A stretch of DNA of 64,000 nucleotides, taken from Tolumonas auensis DSM 9187 (GTDB lineage: Bacteria; Pseudomonadota; Gammaproteobacteria; Enterobacterales; Aeromonadaceae). This document shows positions 9,808 through 20,636 of the stretch, piece by piece. How positions within the stretch are numbered: position 1 is the first letter of the stretch; every line of letters begins with the position of its first letter. The notes beneath the pieces were generated by a model. The model was not told where the DNA came from. It worked only from the letters and a program-made list of their open reading frames with translations, and made no database searches. The position numbers were made by a program, and so were the translations under genes. The stretch lies in the NCBI RefSeq assembly GCF_000023065.1, contig NC_012691.1, positions 3,381,501-3,445,500 of the forward strand. Reading direction: 5' to 3'.

Positions 9808-9855
9808 TTGCATGTCACCGGCGAGTGACACTAGCATTGTCACCATCAAGTGACA
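9808..9855 (+). promoter_or_regulatory. Promoter with two tandem palindromic operators (TGTCAC-N6-GTGACA)
   Basis: Two exact copies of TGTCAC-N6-GTGACA lie at 9813-9830 and 9838-9855, 25 bp centre to centre. A promoter-like pair, TTGCAT at 9808-9813 and TAGCAT at 9832-9837 (18-bp spacer), is interleaved with them. One palindrome fills the spacer and the other covers the likely start point. This layout fits a repressed promoter. The TetR-family gene at 10449 in the same transcription unit is the obvious binder, by inference. Confidence 0.75.
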
Positions 9856-9871
9856 AATGAAGGGCTGAATC

Positions 9872-10462
9872 ATGAAACATCATTTCCACGGTATTTTGTT
9901 GAGTATGGTTTGTGTTTTAACTGGCTGTAGCTGCGTTCATCCTGCCGCACAGAACGGAAAAATGGCCATTAATGCCAACCAGCAAGAAACGACGCTCATT
10001 TACCGCCAGCCGGTACAGCCGTTGCGCTGGTCAAAAGTTATTATTGAACCGGTCAGCTGGCAGGCCACCACGCCGTGTCATCACATCACCGCAGAACGTC
10101 AAACGTTACTGCGTTTTCACTTAGAGAATGCCCTGACTCGTGAACTGAAAGGCAACGATCCGCATGGCCCGGTGCTGCGGATACAAACCGCAATTACTGA
10201 TGTAAAACCGGTATCCACGCTGCTGAATGCCACGACTGCGGCACTGATTCTTGTACCCGTACAAAGCGGAGGTTCCGCCATCCGGCTCACCGCCACCGAT
10301 ACTGCAACCAACCGATTGTATCTGGATGTCAGTCTGGCCGATAATGCCGGCTTATACGATCTAAGCGGTCATTTTGCCGAATGGGCACACAGCGAAACGA
10401 CCATTGACCGTATCGCACAACGCACCCGAACCCTGCTGGAGAAAAACGATGGCAGTCACTGA
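9872..10462 (+). CDS. DUF3313-like lipoprotein
   Basis: A 196-residue protein with a lipoprotein signal peptide. MKHHFHGILLSMVCVLTGCS gives a hydrophobic core and an LTGC lipobox, with lipidation expected at Cys19. The rest (WSKVIIEPVSW; GPVLRIQTAITDVKPV; GGSAIRLTATDTATNRLYLDVSL) resembles the DUF3313 family of small periplasm-facing lipoproteins of unknown function. It is the first gene after the tandem operators, and its end overlaps the TetR gene by 14 bases, so the two are probably one self-regulated operon. The inducing signal is unknown. Confidence 0.65.
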   Translation: MKHHFHGILLSMVCVLTGCSCVHPAAQNGKMAINANQQETTLIYRQPVQPLRWSKVIIEPVSWQATTPCHHITAERQTLLRFHLENALTRELKGNDPHGPVLRIQTAITDVKPVSTLLNATTAALILVPVQSGGSAIRLTATDTATNRLYLDVSLADNAGLYDLSGHFAEWAHSETTIDRIAQRTRTLLEKNDGSH

Positions 10463-11084
10463 TAATAACCGTGACCGGGCACAAACCGAGCAGCGCCTGA
10501 TTGCAGCGGTCGGACAGCTCCTGGCGGAACAAGGCTTTCAATCGATTGGCGTTAACGCCATCGCCCGGACAGCGGGTGTTGATAAGGTGCTGATCTACCG
10601 CTATTTTGACGGTCTGCCCAGACTGCTGGAATGTTATGGCAAAAGCAGCAACTTCTGGCCATCCACCGATGAGGTGCTGGGCGATCTGACTGCGTTGCGG
10701 CAACTGAGTGCCGGCCGGCGTTTACAGTTAGTGCTGGAGCGTCTGGTCGCCGGCTTGCTGGCGCGTCCGCAGACACTGGCCATCATGGCCTGGGAGTTAT
10801 CACAGCAAAACGCGCTCACCACGGCATTAGCTGAAATCAGGGAGCAATGGGGGGTTGAGGTGCTGCAACAGGCCACCAGCGATCTCGGGCATGAACAACG
10901 CGATATCGGTGCCATCGCTAACTTTTTGGTCGCCGGCGTGCAGTATCTGCTGATCCGGAGTCGCAATACCCAGCACTATGGCGGCATCAGTTTACAAACA
11001 GACCATGGCTGGGCACGCTGGCAAAATGCCATCGCCACGTTATGCAGCGCAATCGATATACAGGCGGATCACTCTGCCGATTGA
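10449..11084 (+). CDS. TetR-family transcriptional regulator
   Basis: A 211-residue regulator. I start it at the ATG at 10449 (MAVTDNNRD) because GGAG lies just upstream and the TetR helix-turn-helix then falls at residues about 12-55. Signatures there are LIAAVGQLLAEQGFQSIGVNAIARTAGVDKVLIYRYFDG. The longer in-frame reading from 10374 would add 25 residues not typical of the family. The ligand-binding half is TetR-like but gives no ligand clue. It is co-transcribed with the lipoprotein gene and is the likely repressor acting at 9813-9855. Confidence 0.85.
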   Translation: MAVTDNNRDRAQTEQRLIAAVGQLLAEQGFQSIGVNAIARTAGVDKVLIYRYFDGLPRLLECYGKSSNFWPSTDEVLGDLTALRQLSAGRRLQLVLERLVAGLLARPQTLAIMAWELSQQNALTTALAEIREQWGVEVLQQATSDLGHEQRDIGAIANFLVAGVQYLLIRSRNTQHYGGISLQTDHGWARWQNAIATLCSAIDIQADHSAD

Positions 11085-11262
11085 TAGCATTAGAATGCCA
11101 GACAACGCACCTGCGCTATCCGGCATCCTGCAGGAAACGTTATCCACCGCTGATGAAACTCTGACTTCATAGTCATCATTTATTCCCCCGGGGCTCATTC
11201 CTAACAAATTTTTACATTCAGAAATGGCCATAACGCTCATCTTTATCCGCATAATAGGCGAC

Positions 11263-11278
11263 TAGAATAATCGTTCTA
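11263..11278 (+). promoter_or_regulatory. Short palindrome upstream of the broken MFS gene
   Basis: TAGAA-N6-TTCTA lies about 14 bases before the old start codon of the efflux pseudogene. It could be a relic operator. The arms are short, so chance is possible. Confidence 0.35.
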
Positions 11279-11291
11279 ACAGGAAGCAGAG

Positions 11292-11664
11292 ATGACAACC
11301 AGGTATCTACGGCCCGCTGATTGACCGCTTTGGCCGCCGCAGGCCGTTACTGGCCGGGATCAGTCTGTTTATTCTGGCGACGGCAGGCTGTCTGATGGTA
11401 ACGGATATTCAGAGCTTTATTGCGCTGCGCCTGCTTCAGGCATTGGGCGGATGTTCCGGCTTACTGGGTTTAATGCAGTTTGGCTGCGGTTTTATCGTCA
11501 GCAGCCTGATTGCCGCCAGCCAGAACGCCACCCCCTATCCGATGACGATTGCTATCGGCAGTTGCGGGTTTTTAGCCTGCTTACTCTGGTTTGTGTTCCG
11601 GGCCTTTTCTCTGCGCGCCACAGCGCATGCCGCTAATCCGGTGGCCCGGCAAAATGGCGGATGA
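11292..11664 (+). pseudogene. Bcr/CflA-family drug efflux transporter, decayed
   Basis: An ATG at 11292, behind AGGAAG, opens a frame that stops within about 10 codons. From 11296 a shifted frame reads QPGIYGPLIDRFGRRRPLLAG and continues through FIALRLLQALGGCSG. This is the loop 2-3 motif and third helix region of Bcr/CflA-type MFS pumps (usual length about 390-400 residues). It then jumps straight to LLGLMQFGCGFIVSSLIAA and the C-terminal helix, ending at 11664. Thus the first 40 or so residues and the large centre are missing, and the start is out of frame. The remaining 3' end overlaps the convergent LysR gene by 32 bases. I infer successive deletions. Confidence 0.8.
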
Positions 11665-12586
11665 TCCAGTCGCGGACAAAATGCTGCACCAGATCGTGTT
11701 CATGCAGTTTATGCCAGACCAGATGCAGTGTGGCCCGCACGCTGTCGGGTTCAAAAGGGCGTTTGACCAGTGAATCGAATAACGGATGATCGGCAATCAT
11801 GATTTCCGGCAAAATCGACAGCATCGGGCATTCCGCCAAAATAGCCGGAATGGCGGTAATACCGCCTGATGTCGCCATGATGCGCCGGGTTAACCCATGC
11901 ACAGTAAAGTGGTTATCAATGATGGTGGCCGTCTTATGGGAATAATTCGACGCTAACTGCGGAACCGCCGCCAGCTCGGCCAGTGACACCGACTCGGCAA
12001 AGTGCAGCTGTCTGGCATCATACACATACACAAACCGGCTTTCCGTCAGCAGGCAATGCTGATATGACGCTTTGGGTTCCCAATCATTACCGATAATCGC
12101 CATGTCGATCCGCCCCTGGGCGAAGGCTTCATTCAGTTGCGACATCGGCACCGGACGGGAATGCAGATGCAGCCCCGGCGCCTGCTGCCGCAAGAAGCCC
12201 AGCAAGGCCGGCAACACCAGCCGCTCCAGATGTTCCGGAATGGCGACGTTAATTTCCTGCTGAACGGTGGCCGGATCAAATACCGGTGGCTTAAGCTGGC
12301 CGCGGATGTTCTCCAGCCAGCCTGCAATCACCGGCGCCAGGGCAATAGCGCGGGAAGTCGGGTGCATGCGATGCCCTTGCTTTACAAACAACGGATCATC
12401 CAGCATCTCCCGCAGCCGGTTCAGTGCATGGCTCATCGCTGACTGACTCAGGCCCACCCGCAGCGCGGCCCGGCTGACGTTCCCCTGTTCACAGAATAAC
12501 GCCTCTAACACCACCAGAAGATTCAGATCCCAGTGCCGGAACTGCTGAAAAAAAGCATCTGATTGACCATTATTCATATTGTGCAT
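11633..12586 (-). CDS. LysR-family transcriptional regulator
   Basis: A 317-residue regulator with an N-terminal LysR winged helix-turn-helix (DLNLLVVLEALFCEQGNVSRAALRVGLSQSAMSHALNRLREMLDDPLFVKQGH, residues about 19-73). A LysR substrate-binding domain follows. Its spacing of VPQLASNYSHK and GGITAIPAILAE resembles NodD/LeuO-type members. An internal ATG at 12577 is an alternative start. Neither has a strong ribosome binding site. It is divergent from the MFS gene at 12662, which makes that transporter the likeliest target. Its 3' end overlaps the decayed efflux gene. Confidence 0.88.
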   Translation of the reverse strand: MHNMNNGQSDAFFQQFRHWDLNLLVVLEALFCEQGNVSRAALRVGLSQSAMSHALNRLREMLDDPLFVKQGHRMHPTSRAIALAPVIAGWLENIRGQLKPPVFDPATVQQEINVAIPEHLERLVLPALLGFLRQQAPGLHLHSRPVPMSQLNEAFAQGRIDMAIIGNDWEPKASYQHCLLTESRFVYVYDARQLHFAESVSLAELAAVPQLASNYSHKTATIIDNHFTVHGLTRRIMATSGGITAIPAILAECPMLSILPEIMIADHPLFDSLVKRPFEPDSVRATLHLVWHKLHEHDLVQHFVRDWIIRHFAGPPD

Positions 12587-12661
12587 ATAAAGTATGATAT
12601 TTACCCATTTGATTCATTATAACTACTTTTCAACAATGAGCGCCTCATGCGAGGTGTCATC

Positions 12662-14134
12662 ATGTTGTACGCAGAACCGTTTAATCCCCCTGTCATTCGC
12701 CAGTTGTTGCGCATCAATATCAGCCTGATGGTGTGTATCGAATTTATTCAGAATGTCATGCTTTCGTTTGCATCGTCTTATCTGTGCGGCGGCTTAGGTA
12801 TGACCCGTCACACGTTCAGTCTGTCGACCGCCGTGTATGCCGCTACGGCGATCATCATGATTGCCCAGCATCACTGGCTGGTGTCGCACCTTGGTTATCG
12901 TCGTTTTATTCGTTATGCGCTGGCCGCGTTCAGTATTGGCTCGCTGATGTGCGCCTATGCCCAGACACCCGAGGCCTATATATTAGGGCGCTTTATCCAG
13001 GCCATCGGTGGCTCGGCTTTTTTCACGGCGGCGCGGGTGCATGTGAACTTTTTCCCGGCCACGCCAAGCGGTCGCGGTCTGGCGATCCGGTATATGGCGT
13101 ACAGTCTGGTCGCTGGTAGTGCTGCCGCACCGCTGTTAGCCGCAACGTTGCTGGAGCATTTCAGCTGGCGGGCCTTGTTCCTGATCCAGTTACCGCAGGT
13201 CCTGCTGGTCTGGTGGTTAAGCGGGAAAACGGTCAGTAACGTCCGCAAACAACGCCGGGTCGGACGGCTGCATCCGGGAAGCATGTTATCGCTCGTCGCC
13301 GGGGTATTACTGCTGCAATATGTGGTGGAAAGCATGCCGTATGACCTCAGCGATCTGAGGCAATTACTGCTGTTATTACCATTTGCGATCAGTGGGTTAG
13401 TGTTTTTCGTCTATCTGGAACATCAACGGCACCGCTCATTGCTGCCCTTCCGGCATTTGTTCAGCAGCCGCTATCTGATTGGTTTGTTTTATTACGCGGT
13501 CTGTTATTTGATTCTGTCGTCGGTCAACTATCTGATCCCGATTTTTCTGCAGCAAGGGTTAGCCATACCCGTGCTGAATTGTGGTGCCATACTCACCATT
13601 ACCGGGCTCACGGCGTTGCTTTTTGCCTGGATACAACTGAACACTGCTGCCCGTTATCCGTACCAGAAGCATTATCTGTTGTTTGCTTTCGCCTGCCTGA
13701 GCATCTTTGGTTTTCTCTGCAGCCAGTTCACACCCCAGATACCGTTATGGGGGATCGCCCTGCCATTGCTGTTTTTATCCGCTTTTACCGCCATCGGACA
13801 AGGTACAGCTGCCGCCCATACCTTCCGCGAAACCGATAACCGGATCTTCTCGCAAGCCTATCAGACGAAAAACATGCTGCGCGAGCTGATGAACTCGACC
13901 GGCATTACCGTCACCAATGTATTTTTACAGAACCGGGAAGCGTTGCATTACACCCGCCTCACCGAAAATGTCGCCACCACGCAAATCAGTGAAAGTCCGT
14001 TCTCACTGAGTCAAATCGTATCCCTCATTAACCAGCAGGTCATGGTCATGTCCTGTCTGGATATGTTTCAGGTGGTCGGTTTTACCGGTCTGTTTTTCCT
14101 GTTCTTCAGCCTGTGGCAACGCCGGATTGTTTAA
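12662..14134 (+). CDS. MFS transporter, DHA2 (EmrB/QacA)-like
   Basis: A 490-residue membrane protein with many hydrophobic helices. The N-terminal half has the MFS pattern SLSTAVYAATAIIMIAQHHWLVSHLGYRRFIRYALAAFSIGS, then the ILGRFIQAIGGSAFFTAARV helix. The length and apparent 13-14 helices suggest the 14-helix DHA2 drug:H+ antiporter group. I start it at 12662 (MLYAEPFN) because GAGGTG lies 6 bases upstream; an ATG at 12647 is in frame but lacks a site. It is divergent from the LysR gene. The substrate is unknown. A GCCGGATT/AATCCGGC hairpin spans its stop codon. Confidence 0.82.
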   Translation: MLYAEPFNPPVIRQLLRINISLMVCIEFIQNVMLSFASSYLCGGLGMTRHTFSLSTAVYAATAIIMIAQHHWLVSHLGYRRFIRYALAAFSIGSLMCAYAQTPEAYILGRFIQAIGGSAFFTAARVHVNFFPATPSGRGLAIRYMAYSLVAGSAAAPLLAATLLEHFSWRALFLIQLPQVLLVWWLSGKTVSNVRKQRRVGRLHPGSMLSLVAGVLLLQYVVESMPYDLSDLRQLLLLLPFAISGLVFFVYLEHQRHRSLLPFRHLFSSRYLIGLFYYAVCYLILSSVNYLIPIFLQQGLAIPVLNCGAILTITGLTALLFAWIQLNTAARYPYQKHYLLFAFACLSIFGFLCSQFTPQIPLWGIALPLLFLSAFTAIGQGTAAAHTFRETDNRIFSQAYQTKNMLRELMNSTGITVTNVFLQNREALHYTRLTENVATTQISESPFSLSQIVSLINQQVMVMSCLDMFQVVGFTGLFFLFFSLWQRRIV

Positions 14135-14140
14135 TCCGGC
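14121..14140 (+). terminator. Hairpin at the stop codon of the MFS gene
   Basis: GCCGGATT (14121-14128) pairs with AATCCGGC (14133-14140), enclosing the stop codon. There is no T-run, so termination is only possible. It lies between convergent genes. Confidence 0.45.
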
Positions 14141-14146
14141 GAACTA

Positions 14147-15175
14147 CTAAAGCGCTCTAACTGACTGACGCAGAACCAGATCACCAGTGAACGAACTGGC
14201 TTCAGGGATAGAAATGTCTTCTGCATTCAGTTTCGCCAGTAACAAATTCATGGCGTGAGTAACAAATGCATGTGCTGATAACTGGACAGAACTGACTGTA
14301 GGCGTCAGATAATCAAGAATGGACTCATTATCAAACCCAAATAATGAAACCTGATCCGGCACAGAAATATGATTTTCTTGTAATGCTCTTAACGCACCGA
14401 TTGCAGTGAGATCATTAAAGCAACAGATCGCGGTAAATTCACTTTGTTGCTGTATCAACTGATTGCAGGCACTATAACCGCCACTATAAAACCGGTCGCC
14501 TTCAACAATCAGTAACGGATCTATCGTTATACCTGCACCCCTGAGGGCATTCTCATAACCTTGCAACCGCAACTGCGCCGTACGCTGATTTAACGGACCA
14601 GCGATGTACGCAATACGCGTGTGTCCCTGAGAAATCAGATAATCTACAGGAAGACGGGCACCATAAGCATGATCAAACCATACACAATGATCCGGATGGC
14701 GCGGTAAAAAGCAGTTCATCACCACCAGTGGCACCGGCAGCTCATCAATCAGGTCGCTGAGCTCATCGCCCTGAATGTTATAACGATCAAAGAAGGAGTT
14801 GTTGTAATACAACACCGCATCACAGCGCCGATCAACCAGCGAACGAATCGCACGGATGCCGCCATCCGGCTGATCATTGACCTGGGTGATCATCAGAAAT
14901 TTACCGGCTTTATCGGCCAGTTCCTGACAGATCTCTATTAATAAGCCCAGATATTGCGACGTATTCGAGCCGCGGGGAATGACCAGACCAATAGTGTTGG
15001 TTTCTTGTTTAGAGAGCGATTGCGCCAGCACGTTCGGCCGGTAATTCAGCTCTTCAATTGCCTTAAATACCGCTTCGCGGGTGGCCTCAGAGATTTTTGC
15101 TGTTCCGTTCAGCACACGGGAAACTGTCGATTTGGAAACGCCAGCTCTACGTGAAACATCCAGCATCGTGGCCAT
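14147..15175 (-). CDS. LacI-family repressor of the beta-glucoside cluster
   Basis: A 342-residue regulator starting at the ATG at 15175 (MATMLDVSRRAGVSKST), with AGGAG 11-12 bases upstream. A 20-residue in-frame extension upstream is not LacI-like. The N-terminal helix-turn-helix and hinge (VSKSTVSRVLNGTAKISEATREAVFKAIEELNYRPNVLAQSLS) are followed by a periplasmic-binding-protein-like sensor (TNTIGLVIPRG; PVDYLISQGHTRIAYIAGP; FTAICCFNDLTAIGALRAL). It is the only dedicated regulator beside the sugar genes and resembles AscG-type repressors. The ACCGGT-centred palindromes at 18978, 19006, 22122 and 22212 are its expected operators. The effector is probably a beta-glucoside or its phosphate, by inference. 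Confidence 0.88.
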   Translation of the reverse strand: MATMLDVSRRAGVSKSTVSRVLNGTAKISEATREAVFKAIEELNYRPNVLAQSLSKQETNTIGLVIPRGSNTSQYLGLLIEICQELADKAGKFLMITQVNDQPDGGIRAIRSLVDRRCDAVLYYNNSFFDRYNIQGDELSDLIDELPVPLVVMNCFLPRHPDHCVWFDHAYGARLPVDYLISQGHTRIAYIAGPLNQRTAQLRLQGYENALRGAGITIDPLLIVEGDRFYSGGYSACNQLIQQQSEFTAICCFNDLTAIGALRALQENHISVPDQVSLFGFDNESILDYLTPTVSSVQLSAHAFVTHAMNLLLAKLNAEDISIPEASSFTGDLVLRQSVRAL

Positions 15176-15277
15176 AAACTGAAAAACTCCTCTCTGAACA
15201 ACTGCATAGGAAAACGGCAAACGTACATTATCCATTACAGATGTAAAAAACTACAAGTCGCGGGATTTTTATGACAC

Positions 15278-15319
15278 AAATAAAAACGCCGGATTGAACA
15301 CGGGGTGGCTCAATCCGGC
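15278..15319 (-). terminator. Rho-independent terminator of the PTS/6-phospho-beta-glucosidase operon
   Basis: On the minus strand, GCCGGATTGA and TCAATCCGGC (15288-15297 and 15310-15319) form a 10-bp stem. It is followed by GTTTTTATTTG. It closes the operon that ends with the GH1 gene at 15387. Confidence 0.82.
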
Positions 15320-15386
15320 AAACAGGCTTTAAAGACACACAGGTAAGATATTAGGAGCTCACCATGCCAGTTAATGCCTTACTCTC

Positions 15387-16820
<1,434 letters not shown>

Positions 16821-16841
16821 TTATATATTTTTATTGTAAGT

Positions 16842-16891
16842 CTCAGAGAGTATGCCAAATGTTCACCCCTGAATGCGGCATACCCTCTGAG
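16842..16891 (-). other. Large intercistronic hairpin between celC and the GH1 gene
   Basis: Bases 16842-16856 pair with 16877-16891 with 14 of 15 matches (CTCAGAG and TATGCC arms) around a 20-base loop. On the minus strand it follows celC and is followed by an A-rich rather than U-rich tract. It therefore looks like an mRNA processing or stability element setting the PTS to hydrolase ratio, not a full terminator. Confidence 0.65.
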
Positions 16892-16902
16892 TGCTTAACT
16901 AA

Positions 16903-17232
16903 TTACGCAGCTTGTGCAGCCTGCACATCCTGACGCTGACGGTAGACGTCGATCAGCTCTTCAACCATCTCACGGGCCAGCATGGAGGTCATGATATGGT
17001 CCTGAGCATGTACCATGATCAGGTTAACCGGGATTTTGCCGCAGCCTTCATCCATACCAATCAGCATGGTCTGTACATCATGTGCACGCTTGGACGCTGC
17101 ACTGGATTCCGCTAACTGCTGATCAACCTCAGTCCAGTTACCTTGTTTGGCCGCACGCAGGGCCTGCATCGCATAACTACGGGCTTCACCAGCGTTGATG
17201 ATCAGCTCCATTACAGTTGATTCCATATCCAT
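16903..17232 (-). CDS. celC: PTS Lac/cellobiose-family IIA component
   Basis: A 109-residue all-helical phosphocarrier that accepts phosphate from HPr and passes it to the IIB protein. The phospho-accepting His lies in IMVHAQDHIMTSMLA, typical of LacF/CelC/ChbA. A clear GGAG lies 8 bases before the ATG. It belongs to a three-polypeptide EII (18902-16903) of the lactose/cellobiose/chitobiose family. The neighbouring GH1 hydrolases favour a beta-glucoside such as cellobiose. The symbol is used for the family and not as proof of substrate. Confidence 0.9.
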   Translation of the reverse strand: MDMESTVMELIINAGEARSYAMQALRAAKQGNWTEVDQQLAESSAASKRAHDVQTMLIGMDEGCGKIPVNLIMVHAQDHIMTSMLAREMVEELIDVYRQRQDVQAAQAA

Positions 17233-17267
17233 CTTTATATCTCCGGTATCAAATTCAAATTAATTAA

Positions 17268-18572
17268 TCAGGCAGTCTGCGCATTCATGTCTGCTTCCAT
17301 CTCAGCTTCCTGAGCAAGCAGTTGTTTTTCATACACTTTGAAGAATGGCAGGTAGATCAGGAAGTCAATCACCAGCAGGCCAATCACCAGCAGACCGTTA
17401 CCCATCTGCCAGCCGGCACCCCATGCCGCACCGATTGGTGCAGGCGCAGTCCACGGTACCAGTGAGATCACTTTACCAATCAGGCCTGAGCTGGTCGCAA
17501 ACCATGCAATCGTGGCATTCACCATTGGTGCCACCACAAATGGGAAGAACAGCACCGGGTTCATCACAATCGGGCTACCGAAGATCACCGGTTCGTTGAT
17601 GTTGAATACGGCAGGAACAATACCCAGCTTGCCGATGGCACGCAGGTGAGCTGATTTACTGCGGGTATAGAGGAACACCAGCGCCAGCGTTGCACCTGAA
17701 CCACCCAGCACAATGAAGAAACTCCAGAAAGCTTCAACGAAGGTGTGTGGCAGAGCCTGACCGGCGGCCAGAGCGTCCTGGTTCAGACCCAGGTTAACCA
17801 GGTAGAACGGCGCCAGAATACCACCGACGATCGCGGCACCATGGATACCGGCAAACCACAGGGTATGGCACAGGAACACGGCAAACAGGATAGCTGGCAG
17901 AGAATCTGCGGCAGAAATCAGAGGTTTGAATACCGCCATGATCAGTTCAGGCAGCAACATACCGAACTGATGCTGCAGGAACAGGTTCAGCGGATAAATG
18001 GTCAGGATCACAATCAACGCCGGGATCAGCAGGTTGAATGACTGACGGATTTTTTCCGGTACCTGTTCAGGCAGTTTGATACCGATATTGCGTACTTTCA
18101 GGAAGCGCATCAGCTCGGTAACGTAGATACCCACGATGATGGTGGTGAAAATACCGGTACCACCCAGGAAACCAGCAGACAGCGCACCATCTTTCATTGG
18201 CGCAGCAATCAGCAGGAAAGTCATCAGCGACAGCATGGCGCATGGGAATGCGTCAATCTTGTAGCTTTGCGCCAGGTTATAGGCAATACCGGCACTGATG
18301 TAGCAGGCCATGATACCCATCGACATATTGAACGGGGTCATGATCTCGTTGAAGTAAGCCTTGGACATGGCATTCCACCATTGACCGAGGAAAAACGTGG
18401 TATCCGGTGAAAATGGTGGGAATGCAAACACGAGCAGGAATGAACCTACAATCATGAATGGCATCGCGCCGATGAAACCGTCACGCACGGCCATAATGTG
18501 GCGTTGTGTGCCCGCTCGTGCAGCGATCGGGCTGATTTTATTTTCGATAAAATCAAAAAAAGCGTTAGACAT
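17268..18572 (-). CDS. celB: PTS Lac/cellobiose-family IIC permease
   Basis: A 434-residue inner-membrane sugar channel with about ten hydrophobic segments. It begins MSNAFFDFIENKISPIAARAGTQRH, the usual short amphipathic start of CelB/ChbC. The conserved loop FNINEPVIFGSPIVMNP carries the family's substrate-site glutamate. It lies between the IIB gene (24 bases upstream) and the IIA gene (35 bases downstream) and forms the translocation unit with both. There are no fused IIA or IIB domains. Confidence 0.92.
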   Translation of the reverse strand: MSNAFFDFIENKISPIAARAGTQRHIMAVRDGFIGAMPFMIVGSFLLVFAFPPFSPDTTFFLGQWWNAMSKAYFNEIMTPFNMSMGIMACYISAGIAYNLAQSYKIDAFPCAMLSLMTFLLIAAPMKDGALSAGFLGGTGIFTTIIVGIYVTELMRFLKVRNIGIKLPEQVPEKIRQSFNLLIPALIVILTIYPLNLFLQHQFGMLLPELIMAVFKPLISAADSLPAILFAVFLCHTLWFAGIHGAAIVGGILAPFYLVNLGLNQDALAAGQALPHTFVEAFWSFFIVLGGSGATLALVFLYTRSKSAHLRAIGKLGIVPAVFNINEPVIFGSPIVMNPVLFFPFVVAPMVNATIAWFATSSGLIGKVISLVPWTAPAPIGAAWGAGWQMGNGLLVIGLLVIDFLIYLPFFKVYEKQLLAQEAEMEADMNAQTA

Positions 18573-18596
18573 AAGAATTTCCCTGACTAGTGTCTG

Positions 18597-18902
18597 TTAT
18601 TGCATCATGGACAGTGCATCGGCGAGGATCTTGTCGCCACGCATCATGCCGTAATCCATACTGTTGATAACGGCGATAGGTTTCCCTGCTGCTTCTGCCT
18701 TTTTCTTGAATTCTTCGAATTTGTATTTGATCTGCGGGCCCAACAGGCAGCAGTCATATTTCGGCAGGGTGTTATCGAACTCTTCCATGGCAACCGCAAT
18801 GATTTCGGCTTCAATGCCTTTCTGTGCAGCCGCCTGTTTCATCTTGTTTACGACCATGCTGGTAGACATACCAGCCGCGCAGCATAAGAAAATCTTCTTC
18901 AT
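18597..18902 (-). CDS. celA: PTS Lac/cellobiose-family IIB component
   Basis: A 101-residue cytoplasmic phosphotransfer protein. The start at 18902 (MKKIFLCCAAGMSTSMVV) has GGAG 9 bases upstream. A much longer upstream reading runs through the promoter and is not real. The phospho-cysteine is Cys8, directly before AAGMSTS, as in ChbB/CelA. LLGPQIKYKFEE and INSMDYGMMRGDKIL complete the IIB fold. It is the first gene of the operon celA-celB-celC-GH1, just downstream of two repressor-like palindromes. Confidence 0.92.
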   Translation of the reverse strand: MKKIFLCCAAGMSTSMVVNKMKQAAAQKGIEAEIIAVAMEEFDNTLPKYDCCLLGPQIKYKFEEFKKKAEAAGKPIAVINSMDYGMMRGDKILADALSMMQ

Positions 18903-18977
18903 AATAATTAACTCCTGGGTTTCCCCAATGCATCCATTGTGTGTGCAAATTAAGTGGCAGGTGCCCCCAAGCATCGC

Positions 18978-19017
18978 TGCAACCGGTTGCATAATCCCAT
19001 AGACTGAAACCGGTTTC
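18978..19017 (-). promoter_or_regulatory. Two LacI-type operator palindromes upstream of celA
   Basis: A perfect 14-bp palindrome, TGCAACCGGTTGCA, lies at 18978-18991, and a 12-bp one, GAAACCGGTTTC, at 19006-19017, 27 bp centre to centre. A symmetric centre with a CG step is typical of LacI-family sites, and the second resembles the AscG operator. A weak CRP-like TGTGATCT sits further upstream at 19067. Confidence 0.8.
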
Positions 19018-19122
19018 TGTGAGGTATTTCGCAAAACATCAGAGGAGTGTAACGGGCAGGATTTTTTGTGATCTGTGTTCAAAAAATACGCGGACAAATG
19101 CTGAAAAGTCGTTTTACGTGAA

Positions 19123-19145
19123 GAAAAAAGGCTCCCAAAGGAGCC
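19123..19145 (-). terminator. Rho-independent terminator after the second GH1 gene
   Basis: On the minus strand, GGCTCC-TTTG-GGAGCC (19130-19145) is followed by TTTTTTCTT. It separates the IIBC-hydrolase unit from the celA promoter. Confidence 0.88.
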
Positions 19146-19164
19146 CTTTCAAAGCAAATCAATG

Positions 19165-20627
<1,463 letters not shown>

Positions 20628-20636
20628 TTAATAAAA

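Noticed and set aside
15148-15163. Half parS-like ACGTGAAACA in the LacI gene
   Set aside because: Only one half-site is good; it encodes the conserved helix-turn-helix region and is probably chance.
18903-19097. Long N-terminal extension of the IIB protein
   Set aside because: It would translate through the operator palindromes and promoter. The canonical IIB start at 18902 has a good ribosome binding site.
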